A DNA stretch of 45,944 nt from DAOTYE01 sp034434915. GTDB lineage: Bacteria > Chloroflexota > Dehalococcoidia > Dehalococcoidales > RBG-16-60-22. The notes under the pieces are model-generated. The model searched no databases. It was given only the letters and a program-made list of their open reading frames with translations, and was not told the DNA's origin. A program made the position numbers and the translations under genes. Below, one piece after another: positions 32,293-40,236 of the stretch. Each line of letters starts with the position of its first letter. The stretch's first letter is position 1. The stretch is taken from contig DAOTYE010000058.1 of the NCBI GenBank assembly GCA_034434915.1, forward strand, positions 1 through 45,944, given 5' to 3'.

Positions 32293-32502
32293 ATGCATAA
32301 ATATCTGGTTATTTTTGAGAAAGCAAACGGCAACTACTCCGCCTATTCTCCAGATTTGCCGGGATGTATTGCTACCGGAAAGACGAAAGCCGAGGTGGAA
32401 AAGAATGTCAGAGAGGCAATCAGCTTCCACCTTGAAGGCTTGCGCAAAGACGGTTTGCCGGTTCCTGAGCCATCATCATTTACTGAATTCATAGAGGTGT
32501 AG
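32293..32502 (+). CDS. hicB: HicB-type antitoxin, short form
   Basis: 69 residues with the partial RNase H-like fold of HicB: YLVIFEKANGNYSAYSPDLP, GCIATGKTKAEVEKNVREAI, SFHLEGLRKDGLPVPEPSS. The C-terminal DNA-binding domain (ribbon-helix-helix or HTH) of longer HicB proteins is absent, so it can neutralise HicA but probably cannot repress its own promoter. The gene ends two bases before the leuD start and carries leuD's ribosome site (GAGGTG) in its last codons. Confidence 0.9.
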   Translation: MHKYLVIFEKANGNYSAYSPDLPGCIATGKTKAEVEKNVREAISFHLEGLRKDGLPVPEPSSFTEFIEV

Positions 32503-32504
32503 AA

Positions 32505-33005
32505 ATGTTAACCGGAAAAGTCCATAAATACGGCGCAGATGTGAACACGGATTTGATTATCCCGGCGCGCTACCTGAACGTGTCAGAGCCGGCAGAGCTG
32601 GCAAAGCACACCATGGAAGACCTTGATGCGGACTTCGTGAAGCGGGTCAAGCCGGGGGACATCATCATGGGGGAGACGAACTTCGGCTGTGGGTCGTCCA
32701 GAGAGCATGCGCCCTTGGCAATCAAAGCCTCAGGCATCTCCTGTGTCATCGCCAAGAGCTTCGCCCGCATCTTTTTCCGCAACTCTATCAACATCGGCTT
32801 GCCCCTGCTTGAGTCCGATGAGGCGGTGGATAACACTAAGAATGGCGATACGCTGGAAGTGGACCTTGCCACGGGCACTATCAAAAATCTGACCAACGGC
32901 AAGACGTTCAAAGCCAAACCGTATCCCGACTTCATGTCTGAGCTGATTGCCGCTGGCGGACTGATTGAATACACCAAAAAGCGGCTGGCAGGGAGGAAGG
33001 CGTAA
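32505..33005 (+). CDS. leuD: 3-isopropylmalate dehydratase small subunit
   Basis: Partner of LeuC. 166 residues, the short archaeal/thermophile type: GADVNTDLIIPARYLNVSEP, which holds the substrate-recognition YLxx loop, then MGETNFGCGSSREHAPLAIK with the substrate-binding serines and arginine, and SFARIFFRNSINIGLPL. It is separated from leuC by 1.7 kb with five accessory genes. Stop codon one base before the leuB start. Confidence 0.95.
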   Translation: MLTGKVHKYGADVNTDLIIPARYLNVSEPAELAKHTMEDLDADFVKRVKPGDIIMGETNFGCGSSREHAPLAIKASGISCVIAKSFARIFFRNSINIGLPLLESDEAVDNTKNGDTLEVDLATGTIKNLTNGKTFKAKPYPDFMSELIAAGGLIEYTKKRLAGRKA

Positions 33006-33006
33006 T

Positions 33007-34095
33007 ATGAAATTCAATGTGGTCGTCCTCGCCGGCGACGGCATCGGTCCGGAAATCTGCGAAGCCACCATTGAGGTTATGGAAGCAGTGGGGAAGAAGT
33101 ATGGACATGCCTTTAACTGGAAGCATGAGCTGGTGGGTGGTGCTTCTATTGATAAACATGGTGTTGCGCTCACCGATGAGGCGCTGGACCTGTGTAAAAA
33201 GAGTGATGCTGTCCTCTTCGGCGCGGTCGGCGGTCCCAAGTGGGACGACCCCACGGCTAAAGTCCGCCCGGAGCAGGGTATCCTCATCGTACGTAAGGGA
33301 CTGGGTCTCTTTGCCAACCTGCGCCCCATCAAGATGTATCCTCAGCTGGTGAATGCCACGAACTTGAAGCCGGAGGTGGTGAAGGGTGTTGACCTCATCT
33401 TTGTCCGTGAGCTCACCGGCGGGCTCTACTATGGCAGGCCGCGCAAGACCTACCAGACCTCACGCGGCAGACGGGCAATTGACACCATGGTTTATTCGGA
33501 AAAGGAGATTGAGCGTGTGGTGAGGGTGGGGTTTGAGCTGGCGAGAGGCAGGCGGAAGAAGCTTACCTCGGTGGATAAAGCCAATGTCCTTGAGTGCTCA
33601 CGACTCTGGCGGCAGATTGCCACCGAGCTGGCAGCGCAGTATCCTGATGTGGCGCTGGAGCATATGTACGTTGACGCCTGCTCAATGCGCCTTATCCAGA
33701 GCCCGGCATCCTTTGACGTGCTGGTAACGGAAAACACCTTCGGCGATATACTGACTGATGAGGGGTCAATGCTGGCAGGTTCGCTGGGAATGTTGCCGTC
33801 AGCCAGTTTAGCCGGACTGCCGAAGGAAGACGTCAAAACGCTGGGACTTTACGAGCCGGGTCACGGGAGCGCCCCCAAGCGTGCCGGTCTCAACATGGCA
33901 AATCCGCTTGCCACCATCCTCAGCGCGGCGATGATGCTCCGTTATTCTTTTGCTTTGCCGAAGGAGGCGAAGGCGGTTGAGGATGCCGTGGTAAAGGTGC
34001 TGGAGGAAGGCTACCGCACCTATGACCTCATGAGCGAAGGTATGAAAAAGGTCGGCACCAGGGAGATGGGAAAGCTTATTGCGGAGAGGATATAG
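33007..34095 (+). CDS. leuB: 3-isopropylmalate dehydrogenase
   Basis: NAD-dependent oxidative decarboxylation giving 2-ketoisocaproate. 362 residues from ATG 33007 (the frame opens earlier in leuD). Motifs: LAGDGIGPEICEATIEVM, FGAVGGPKWDD, RPEQGILIVRKGLGLFANLRP, ELTGGLYYGRPR, VDKANVLECSRLWR, ENTFGDILTDEGSMLAGSLG and EPGHGSAPKRAG. The last gene of the ilv-leu region; it ends two bases from the convergent VOC gene. Confidence 0.97.
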   Translation: MKFNVVVLAGDGIGPEICEATIEVMEAVGKKYGHAFNWKHELVGGASIDKHGVALTDEALDLCKKSDAVLFGAVGGPKWDDPTAKVRPEQGILIVRKGLGLFANLRPIKMYPQLVNATNLKPEVVKGVDLIFVRELTGGLYYGRPRKTYQTSRGRRAIDTMVYSEKEIERVVRVGFELARGRRKKLTSVDKANVLECSRLWRQIATELAAQYPDVALEHMYVDACSMRLIQSPASFDVLVTENTFGDILTDEGSMLAGSLGMLPSASLAGLPKEDVKTLGLYEPGHGSAPKRAGLNMANPLATILSAAMMLRYSFALPKEAKAVEDAVVKVLEEGYRTYDLMSEGMKKVGTREMGKLIAERI

Positions 34096-34097
34096 CT

Positions 34098-34601
34098 TTA
34101 CTTATTTCCCTTTGACGCTTTTGCTTTAGTCTTTGCCTTCGTAGCCGGTTTCTTGAGCTCCTGCATCAACTCAATGCAGACGCCGCCCACCTTATCGGTG
34201 TCAAAATATGCCCATTTGACGGTGGGGGTCTCCGCGCCTTGGGTGATTTTGAAGCCGCGGGCTTTCATCTTCGCTGCCTCTTTGTCAAAATCGTCAACAA
34301 AGAAGCCGATGTGGTGAATGCCCTCACCTTTTGTCTCCAGGAATTTCTTGAGCGGTGTCTCGCCTTTGAGCGGCTGGACGACCTCAAAATTCAGGTCTCC
34401 CACCCCTCCCTTGGCGTGGCGCAGGTCAAGGTCATAGTCTGCTTTCTTCCCCTTCAGCACCTTATTGGTGAGGGGCACGGTGCCTGATGGACCGATGAGC
34501 GGCGGGAACGGTCCTATGCCCATCTTTTCAAAGAACTTGATAGCCTTGCCCATGTCTTTGACAACGACCGAGATATGGTGGAACTTCCAGTTTGCGTGCA
34601 T
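34098..34601 (-). CDS. VOC-superfamily (glyoxalase-like) protein
   Basis: 167 residues: two beta-alpha-beta modules of the VOC fold. FHHISVVVKDMGKAIKFFEK opens the first, GIHHIGFFVDDFDKEAAKM the second, and CIELMQE ends it. The histidines of HHISV and HHIGF and the late glutamate fit metal ligands, as in methylmalonyl-CoA epimerase or glyoxalase. The lysine-rich tail KKPATKAKTKAKASKGNK is unusual. Start ATG 34601 has AAGGAGG five bases upstream, better than the GTG two codons earlier. Substrate unknown. Confidence 0.85.
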   Translation of the reverse strand: MHANWKFHHISVVVKDMGKAIKFFEKMGIGPFPPLIGPSGTVPLTNKVLKGKKADYDLDLRHAKGGVGDLNFEVVQPLKGETPLKKFLETKGEGIHHIGFFVDDFDKEAAKMKARGFKITQGAETPTVKWAYFDTDKVGGVCIELMQELKKPATKAKTKAKASKGNK

Positions 34602-34623
34602 ACACACCTCCTTCAGGTCTTAT

Positions 34624-35247
34624 TTATACCTGCGCCGGTCTGCCTACCGGCATGATATACAGAGGTCTATACTCCCTGTCCAGCCTCAGTGCTTCTATCA
34701 CCCGCTCGTCATTGAACGCACCCACTGCCACCGTCCCCAGCCCGAGCGCAGTAGCCTGAAGATAAATGTTCTGCCCGGCGTGACCCGCTTCCATGTGGAC
34801 GTATCTTTCAGCTCTGGTGCCATAGGTGCCAGAGGTGCGCTCGTAGATGGCGCAGATGACAATGTCCACGGGTGCTTCATAAATAAAACCCTGCCCAAGA
34901 GCCGCCCGGGCGAGGTCACGTCTTGCCTCTCCACTTTGAGTTAGCATAAGGGCGTGGCGCTTCAGGTCGTAATAATAGATGCCGGCGGGCAGTTTCTCCA
35001 CGCAACTGTCTCCGCAGACCAGAAAGACCTCAAGAGGATAGGTGGCGCCGGCACTGGGGATAGTCCGCCGCTGGTAAGTTTTATCGGTGAAGCCCTGCGC
35101 TGCCCAGAGCACCTGGGACACCTGCGACAAAGTGAGCGGCTCAGGAGAGAAATCCCGCACCGATTGCCTCCGGGCGAGCGTTTCCGTCAGGGTCATGCCG
35201 CCTTCTATGTCTGGTGGCGGCAACTGGATTAGTTTAGCCTTTTCCAT
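34624..35247 (-). CDS. SagB/ThcOx-type nitroreductase-family protein
   Basis: 207 residues from ATG 35247, 13 bases after the upstream gene; the frame is open further up but inside that gene. The FMN-binding nitroreductase fold is visible: LARRQSVRDFSPEPLTLSQV, LWAAQGFT, RRTIPSAGATYPLEVFLV, AGIYYYDLKRHALML, EAGHAGQNIYLQATALGLG, and YIMPVGRP at the end. PSAGATYPLE and GxYxYD are hallmarks of SagB-like dehydrogenases. Those that act in azole peptide synthesis have cyclodehydratase neighbours; none is here, so the substrate is open. Confidence 0.88.
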   Translation of the reverse strand: MEKAKLIQLPPPDIEGGMTLTETLARRQSVRDFSPEPLTLSQVSQVLWAAQGFTDKTYQRRTIPSAGATYPLEVFLVCGDSCVEKLPAGIYYYDLKRHALMLTQSGEARRDLARAALGQGFIYEAPVDIVICAIYERTSGTYGTRAERYVHMEAGHAGQNIYLQATALGLGTVAVGAFNDERVIEALRLDREYRPLYIMPVGRPAQV

Positions 35248-35260
35248 TGAAGTCCAGTTC

Positions 35261-36538
35261 TCACACCACAAGGGTGGCAACGGTATCAAAATACTGGATG
35301 GTGGCATCAGGCACCACTGCCACACGCGCACCACCGGGATAATCTTTCTCCAGCAGGGCGAGCACCTCTGCCCACGTCCGCGCCCAGATGACCCTTTCCT
35401 CAGGTGCTATCCAATCAACGCTGGTCTTATTCTTATAGGGGGCAAGCAGGATGAACTTTTTCACTTTGTCGGAGAGCTTGGCGGTGCGCCAGCCGCGCCC
35501 GGCAATGTGATTGCCGAAACGCCTGCGGAAGTAATGGCAGACCTCACCCCAGGGGTTATTGGTAATCATCACCACGGTGCCGCCGCTCTGCGGGACGAGT
35601 GATTCTGCCACCAGCTTGCCGATGTTGGTCTCGTTGAGCTTGGCGTTGCAATTGCCGATGACGATGTCCGGTGATTCAGGTAGATGAGTATAGTAATGCT
35701 TTACGGCAGTCTTCAGTCCCTCATAATACTGTGCAATGGGGTCGCCCACAAACAGGGCAGTAGTGTCCCGCCAGATATTGACGATGGCGTCAATCTTCAC
35801 CTGGAGACCGGACATTTTACAAGCTTCCTCAATATCCAGAAGCTGGGCGTTGTGTTCATAGTGTCCCATGCCGGTGTTGCTGTCCTTCCCGGTCTCCCGC
35901 GCCTGTTTCCTGACCTGCTCGTGGTTGTGGGCGATGGTCTCCATGGCAGCCACCCCCGGCAGGATAATCTTACCGCCGCCGCCGAAACCGGCGCTCTGGT
36001 GCGGCACCAGCGCCCCGATGCCGATTTTGAGGTCGGCATTGAGGAACTCTGTGTTTATTGAGACCGGCGTGCCGCGGCTGGTCTTGCCAATATAGGTGCA
36101 GTTTTCATAAGGGTTGTGGTTATAGACATTGAAACGGGCAATGACGTCCTCACCCAGCTTTTTGGCGAACTCATAGGCGGTCATGGCGCCGTGGGTGCCC
36201 AGCGCGCAAATGAACTGGATATTTTCGTCAGCCACGCCGCCAGCCGCCAGTTCCTCCAGCAGGAAGGGCACAATCTCGGCGATTTTGGTAGGGCGGCTCA
36301 TATCGTCAAAGAGGATGACCACGTTCTTCTTGCCCCGCGCCAGCTCGCGGATGGGTGGCGTGCCGATGGGGTTGGCGAAGGCTTTACGGAATCCTTCTCT
36401 GGTGAGGGGCGGAGCATTATGCCCCTGCATCCGGCAATAGGTCACGTCCCATCTAGAGGGGAAGGTGAGCTTGACTTTCTTATCACCCCACCAGGCAAGC
36501 TGGGGGACTATCACACCGTTTTTGCGTGTGGTGGTCAT
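35261..36538 (-). CDS. LarA-like (lactate racemase family, DUF2088) protein
   Basis: 425 residues of the LarA fold. DDMSRPTKIAEIVPFLLEEL (about 77-96) is the N-terminal signature; LGTHGAMTAYEF holds the position of the first cofactor-contacting histidine, and GALVPHQSAGFGGGGKIILPGVA (about 178-200, in part) contains the histidine and lysine that carry the nickel-pincer cofactor in lactate racemase. No larB, larC or larE is nearby to make this cofactor. Many DUF2088 proteins racemise or epimerise other 2-hydroxy acids, so substrate is unknown. Good GAGGAGGT site. Upstream partner of the SagB and VOC genes on this strand. Confidence 0.87.
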   Translation of the reverse strand: MTTTRKNGVIVPQLAWWGDKKVKLTFPSRWDVTYCRMQGHNAPPLTREGFRKAFANPIGTPPIRELARGKKNVVILFDDMSRPTKIAEIVPFLLEELAAGGVADENIQFICALGTHGAMTAYEFAKKLGEDVIARFNVYNHNPYENCTYIGKTSRGTPVSINTEFLNADLKIGIGALVPHQSAGFGGGGKIILPGVAAMETIAHNHEQVRKQARETGKDSNTGMGHYEHNAQLLDIEEACKMSGLQVKIDAIVNIWRDTTALFVGDPIAQYYEGLKTAVKHYYTHLPESPDIVIGNCNAKLNETNIGKLVAESLVPQSGGTVVMITNNPWGEVCHYFRRRFGNHIAGRGWRTAKLSDKVKKFILLAPYKNKTSVDWIAPEERVIWARTWAEVLALLEKDYPGGARVAVVPDATIQYFDTVATLVV

Positions 36539-36652
36539 GATACCTCCTCAGTGAAAGAATAAGAAGCCGAGAAGCCGACATTACCACCATTTTAGCATGT
36601 CCATGATTAAAGTAAAAAAAGCCTTCCGGGAGCATGGTGTTGACATTTGGTA

Positions 36653-36682
36653 TTGACATCATGGTAGCGCATGGTCTATTCT
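36653..36682 (+). promoter_or_regulatory. promoter of plsY
   Basis: TTGACA (36653-36658), 18 bases, TATTCT (36677-36682), 28 bases before plsY. A second TTGACA (36640-36645) has no -10 box at the right distance. Confidence 0.5.
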
Positions 36683-36710
36683 CTCAGAAAAAGAAGCGGG
36701 CAGGATAAAG

Positions 36711-37334
36711 ATGCCATATGTGTTCATAGCGCTGTCTCTTGTGCTGGGTTACCTCATTGGCTCGTTCCCATCGGCGTATGTGGTGGCGCGCCTGAGGAAA
36801 GGGATTGACATCCGGCAGGTGGGCAGTCGCAATATGGGCGCCATGAACGTGTTCTATTCGGTCGGTTTCGCCTATGGCATCCTGGTGCTGGCGCTGGATA
36901 TCGGCAAGGGGGTGGCGGCGGTAGCCATCGCCCGGGCTACGGGCACGCCGGCTTTAGTCCAGCTTCTGGCGGGGCTTGCCGCAGTGGCGGGTCATAATTT
37001 CCCCGTTTTTCTTAATTTCAGGGGTGGTAGGGGAGGGGCGACCTGTATCGGCATTCTCATCTATATCATGCCGTGGGGCATCCCCATATACTTCGGTGCG
37101 TTTCTCCTCAGCCTTGCCATCACGAGGTATCCGACTCTGAGCTACAGCCTGGCTTTTCTCTGCTTTCCTTTTATTGCCTGGCTCATCTACCATCGCTGGG
37201 ACTATCTCATTTTTTCCATCGCCATATTGCTTTTGCCGGCGGTCAGGTATGTTCCCCGTGTCAGAGAGATGCGCAAGAAGGGCGGGAGCTGGAAACATGT
37301 CTTTTACCGCAAAGGCTTAAAAGACAGACTCTAG
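36711..37334 (+). CDS. plsY: acyl-phosphate:glycerol-3-phosphate acyltransferase PlsY
   Basis: Membrane enzyme for the first acylation step of phospholipid synthesis. 207 residues with about five to six membrane segments and the three PlsY loops: GSFPSAYVVARLRKG near residue 18, GSRNMGAMNVFYSVG (about 38-52), and GHNFPVFLNFRGGRGGAT (about 93-110), where the usual GGKG reads GGRG. The basic C-terminal tail is longer than usual. The partner plsX is not in the window. Confidence 0.88.
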   Translation: MPYVFIALSLVLGYLIGSFPSAYVVARLRKGIDIRQVGSRNMGAMNVFYSVGFAYGILVLALDIGKGVAAVAIARATGTPALVQLLAGLAAVAGHNFPVFLNFRGGRGGATCIGILIYIMPWGIPIYFGAFLLSLAITRYPTLSYSLAFLCFPFIAWLIYHRWDYLIFSIAILLLPAVRYVPRVREMRKKGGSWKHVFYRKGLKDRL

Positions 37335-37373
37335 CCAGGTTTCAGTTCTCTTTAAGCTTCCTGAGCTATTTAG

Positions 37374-37379
37374 TATAAT
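37374..37379 (+). promoter_or_regulatory. -10 box before the two unassigned genes
   Basis: Consensus TATAAT 45 bases before the gene at 37425; the -35 (TTTAAG, 37351-37356, 17-base spacing) is weak. Confidence 0.4.
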
Positions 37380-37424
37380 AACTATGGGAGTCTATCAGGT
37401 GCACAGTTTACATAAACGGAGCGT

Positions 37425-38021
37425 ATGATGAGTGACATCATAAAAAGTGCCCGCGAAATAGCACTGGAGAAAATAGAGAAGCTGGGCGGGGCTTCTGAAG
37501 ACGAGAAACTGCGCTGGAAATACGTCCCGGAAGGAGAGAAAATCGCCGCTCGCTATCTCAGAGAAGATAGCAACCTGGCAACTGAACTCAGCAAGTTTGA
37601 AGAGAAAGCCCGGAAGTATGTCATCGCCGGGGCGCAGGACATCTTGATACGCAATATCAATTTACCCAGAAATGACGCCGCCAAGAAAGCCAATAAAAAG
37701 GCGATGGAGGGGCTGAAAACCCTGAAAACGGACAAAGTGGCGGCGGAGAACCTGTTCAGCCGCATACGGCGGGTCTTTGAACATTACGTGACCCAGGGAG
37801 AACAGCAGAGAAAACAAGCTTATGAATCGCTCAAGATTGATTTCGCCGCCAAAATACAGCAGGCGATGCGCCAGCAGTTGGGCATTGATACTGCGATGAA
37901 GATAGATGTGGAAAGACAGCCCCAGTTTCAGGAGGAGTGGCGCCGGCTTCAGGCTCAGCTTGATTTGCAGTATATCAAGCTCCTTGACGAATACAAGAAA
38001 GAGCTGGCGGAACTGCCGTAA
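37425..38021 (+). CDS. unassigned helical protein, 198 residues
   Basis: I do not recognise the family. The sequence is charged and almost entirely helical, with long Lys/Glu/Gln segments (residues 1-75, and 110-198 with REVFEH-like RIRRVFEHYVTQGEQQRKQ and the final YIKLLDEYKKELAELP). No membrane segment, signal peptide, cysteine or metal motif is visible. Start at ATG 37425 or the next codon, ATG 37428. It lies 12 bases before another unassigned gene and about 0.75 kb before the ThyA-like gene on the same strand, so a link with that operon is likely. Confidence 0.75.
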   Translation: MMSDIIKSAREIALEKIEKLGGASEDEKLRWKYVPEGEKIAARYLREDSNLATELSKFEEKARKYVIAGAQDILIRNINLPRNDAAKKANKKAMEGLKTLKTDKVAAENLFSRIRRVFEHYVTQGEQQRKQAYESLKIDFAAKIQQAMRQQLGIDTAMKIDVERQPQFQEEWRRLQAQLDLQYIKLLDEYKKELAELP

Positions 38022-38033
38022 ACAGGGGGTGGT

Positions 38034-38741
38034 ATGATGGAGACTGAAGAGGAAAGAATTGCCTATGCCGTCAGAAACACACGCATTCTGAGGCTGCCGC
38101 GGCAGAGCCTCGCCACCTTCGGCACGACCAATATCTGCTATTATCTCCTGACTGAGCCTGCTTATGCTGAAATAACTCAGGAGACGAACGAAACGGTCAT
38201 CCGCAAGGGCAGAGTCATCGCCGAGCGGCCGAGAATCGTCACGCCGTATTATCTTTCCCGTCTGGAAGGCTTTAGCTGGGAGGCACGGCGCTATTTTGAG
38301 ACACTCGCTAAGACTCACGGTAGCAATGCACCGGGGCTTTTTTACTCCTACCGCAATGAGCCTAAAGAACTGTCAATCGTTTCTCACCGCTGGCAGGAGG
38401 TCGTTGACAAGCTGAACGCTGAGATTGACCAAGGAAATGACCCATTGACTTCCATCATCAAGGGAGAAGACGCACTGTGGGACGTTTCTCTTTTGAAGTT
38501 CATTTATGAAATGGTGCGGAACTCCCTGATTGACAATATCTCTGAGATGGGCTCGCGCGGACTGCTCAGAATGGATGCCAAGGGTGTGCCCGCTGATGCC
38601 AGAATCAGAATTGAGGAGCTGTTCACACAGGTGTTCCGTGGTGAGGCAGACCCAAATGAGCTGAAAGCTGAGCTTGACCGCTGGGACCTTTTCAGCGAAT
38701 ATGAAGACCGCTTTTTATCACTGTTCAGAAGGCGGCGCTAG
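38034..38741 (+). CDS. unassigned protein, 235 residues
   Basis: I do not recognise the family. Soluble, mixed alpha/beta, with no signal or membrane segment. Landmarks are the ending of the first strand region ATFGTTNICYYLLTEPAY, the segment KGRVIAERPRIVTPYYLSRLEGF, and a helical C-terminal part ending in SLFRRRR. Start ATG 38034 or 38037. The gene follows its helical neighbour by 12 bases and precedes the ThyA-like gene by 27 bases, so the three are probably co-transcribed. Confidence 0.75.
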   Translation: MMETEEERIAYAVRNTRILRLPRQSLATFGTTNICYYLLTEPAYAEITQETNETVIRKGRVIAERPRIVTPYYLSRLEGFSWEARRYFETLAKTHGSNAPGLFYSYRNEPKELSIVSHRWQEVVDKLNAEIDQGNDPLTSIIKGEDALWDVSLLKFIYEMVRNSLIDNISEMGSRGLLRMDAKGVPADARIRIEELFTQVFRGEADPNELKAELDRWDLFSEYEDRFLSLFRRRR

Positions 38742-38768
38742 CATTTCAGGTAAGAAGGGACGGACGGG

Positions 38769-39431
38769 ATGAAGTTAACATTTGTGGAAGCGAGAGACCT
38801 CTCAGAAGCCTGGTTCCGCTGTCTTTGCAGTGTGCTCACTGAAGGGCGCACCTACAAAATTGAGCGTGGAAGCTACGCTGGGCAGAAGCGGAAAGAGCTT
38901 GAATTTGTCACCGTCCATGTCAAACATCCCGGCACCCGTCCCCTCATCCCTGATGTGCCCCAGGGAGTGCCGCCGCCCAGCACCATGGATTATGTGGAGA
39001 GCTATCTTCCGTACCTCATGACCGCCCACCGCAAAGAAGGAGAACAATATACCTATGGGCAGTATCTTGAGACGCAGATTGCAGAGGTCATCCGTATGTA
39101 TAAAGAAGACGGCTATAACACCAACCAGGCGTTCATGGCGGTGGGTGATAGCCAGTCTATTTTCCTCTCTGACCCTCCCTGCCTGCGCGCCATTGATACC
39201 CGCATACTCAGGAACACGCTGAACTTCATCGTCTATTTCCGTTCCTGGGACCTCTGGGCGGGATTTCCCTCCAATCTAGCCGCTATCCAGCTCTTAAAAG
39301 AGTACATGGCAAGCGAAATCGGCGTGGAGGACGGCGAAATCATCGCCGTGAGCAAAGGAATGCATCTCTACGAGTATTCCTGGGAGCTTGCCCGGGCGGT
39401 CACCCGGATGACAGAGGAGTCATGTGGCTGA
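38769..39431 (+). CDS. thymidylate-synthase-family protein (archaeal-like ThyA)
   Basis: 220 residues, shorter than bacterial ThyA (about 264) and closer to the archaeal form. Key signs are YTYGQYLETQIAEVIRMYKE near the middle, DPPCLRAIDTRI (about 138-149) with the catalytic cysteine in PPCL, YFRSWDLWAGFPSNLAAIQL (about 157-176), which parallels RSxDxxxGxPxN of ThyA, and KGMHLYEYSWELA, which parallels the xxHxYxxH region. Likely makes dTMP from dUMP with methylene-folate, or hydroxymethylates dCMP-type nucleotides. It overlaps the sirtuin gene by eight bases. Confidence 0.8.
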   Translation: MKLTFVEARDLSEAWFRCLCSVLTEGRTYKIERGSYAGQKRKELEFVTVHVKHPGTRPLIPDVPQGVPPPSTMDYVESYLPYLMTAHRKEGEQYTYGQYLETQIAEVIRMYKEDGYNTNQAFMAVGDSQSIFLSDPPCLRAIDTRILRNTLNFIVYFRSWDLWAGFPSNLAAIQLLKEYMASEIGVEDGEIIAVSKGMHLYEYSWELARAVTRMTEESCG

Positions 39432-40236
39432 GCGTGCTGTGTCTATCGGCGCAACATCGGAACAAGCCATTGCATCCGCCGCTGACATTATTTCCCAAGC
39501 ACAGAGGCTGGTCATCCTCACCGGCGCCGGCATCAGCACTGAGTCAGGTATCCCTGACTTCCGTGGTGAGGGTGGGTTATGGGGCACCTTCAATCAGTCA
39601 GACCTCCTTTTTCACAAATTCCTCACGGATGAATCCAGCCGGGAAAAGTTCTGGGAGTTCTCAAAAAAAATCTGGCGTACCATCGCCGTGGCTCAGCCTA
39701 ATGCCGGTCATCACGCCATCGCTGAACTCAGTCACCTGGGTAAACTGGATTGCCTCATCACTCAGAACGTGGACGGACTGCACCAGAAGTCTGGCATCCC
39801 TGAGGAAAAGCTCATTGAGCTACACGGCACAGCCAGGATAGTTTCCTGCCTGAGCTGTGATAAGAGATATCCGCGCGAGGAGATTCAGTTGCGATTGGAA
39901 TCAGGCGAAAAGGTGCCGCGCTGCCCCTGCGGCGGACTGCTAAAATCGCTGACAGTATCTTTCGGTCAGCCGGTGCCGAAGCTGAAAGTCCAGCAGGCGG
40001 AGATGAAATCAGCACAAAGCGATGTATTTCTGGTGGCGGGGTCATCGCTCAGCGTTTACCCGGCGGCGCGTTTTCCTTTGCTTGCCAAAGAAAGCGGGGC
40101 AAGAGTTATCATCATCAACCTGACACCCACTCCCCACGACCGCCACGCTGACATGGTCATCAATGAAAAGATAGGCAAAGTCCTGCCCATAATTGTGGCG
40201 CAGGTCAGGGCAAGTTTGAGTTGCGCAAAGGCTTAA
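39424..40236 (+). CDS. Sir2-family NAD-dependent protein deacylase
   Basis: 270 residues with the whole sirtuin core: ILTGAGISTESGIPDFRG (about 31-48), TQNVDGLHQKSG, the catalytic histidine in IELHGT, a zinc ribbon CLSC...CPCGG (about 142-176), LVAGSSLSVYPAA and IIINLTPTPHD. Start is GTG 39424 with AGAGGAG upstream, overlapping the ThyA-like gene. Bacterial sirtuins remove acyl groups from lysines, for example on acetyl-CoA synthetase. The NVDGLH and zinc motifs make an active enzyme likely. Confidence 0.95.
   Translation: MAERAVSIGATSEQAIASAADIISQAQRLVILTGAGISTESGIPDFRGEGGLWGTFNQSDLLFHKFLTDESSREKFWEFSKKIWRTIAVAQPNAGHHAIAELSHLGKLDCLITQNVDGLHQKSGIPEEKLIELHGTARIVSCLSCDKRYPREEIQLRLESGEKVPRCPCGGLLKSLTVSFGQPVPKLKVQQAEMKSAQSDVFLVAGSSLSVYPAARFPLLAKESGARVIIINLTPTPHDRHADMVINEKIGKVLPIIVAQVRASLSCAKA

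Noticed and set aside
32730..33332. 200-codon minus-strand frame across leuD and leuB
   Set aside because: Antisense shadow of two well-supported genes.
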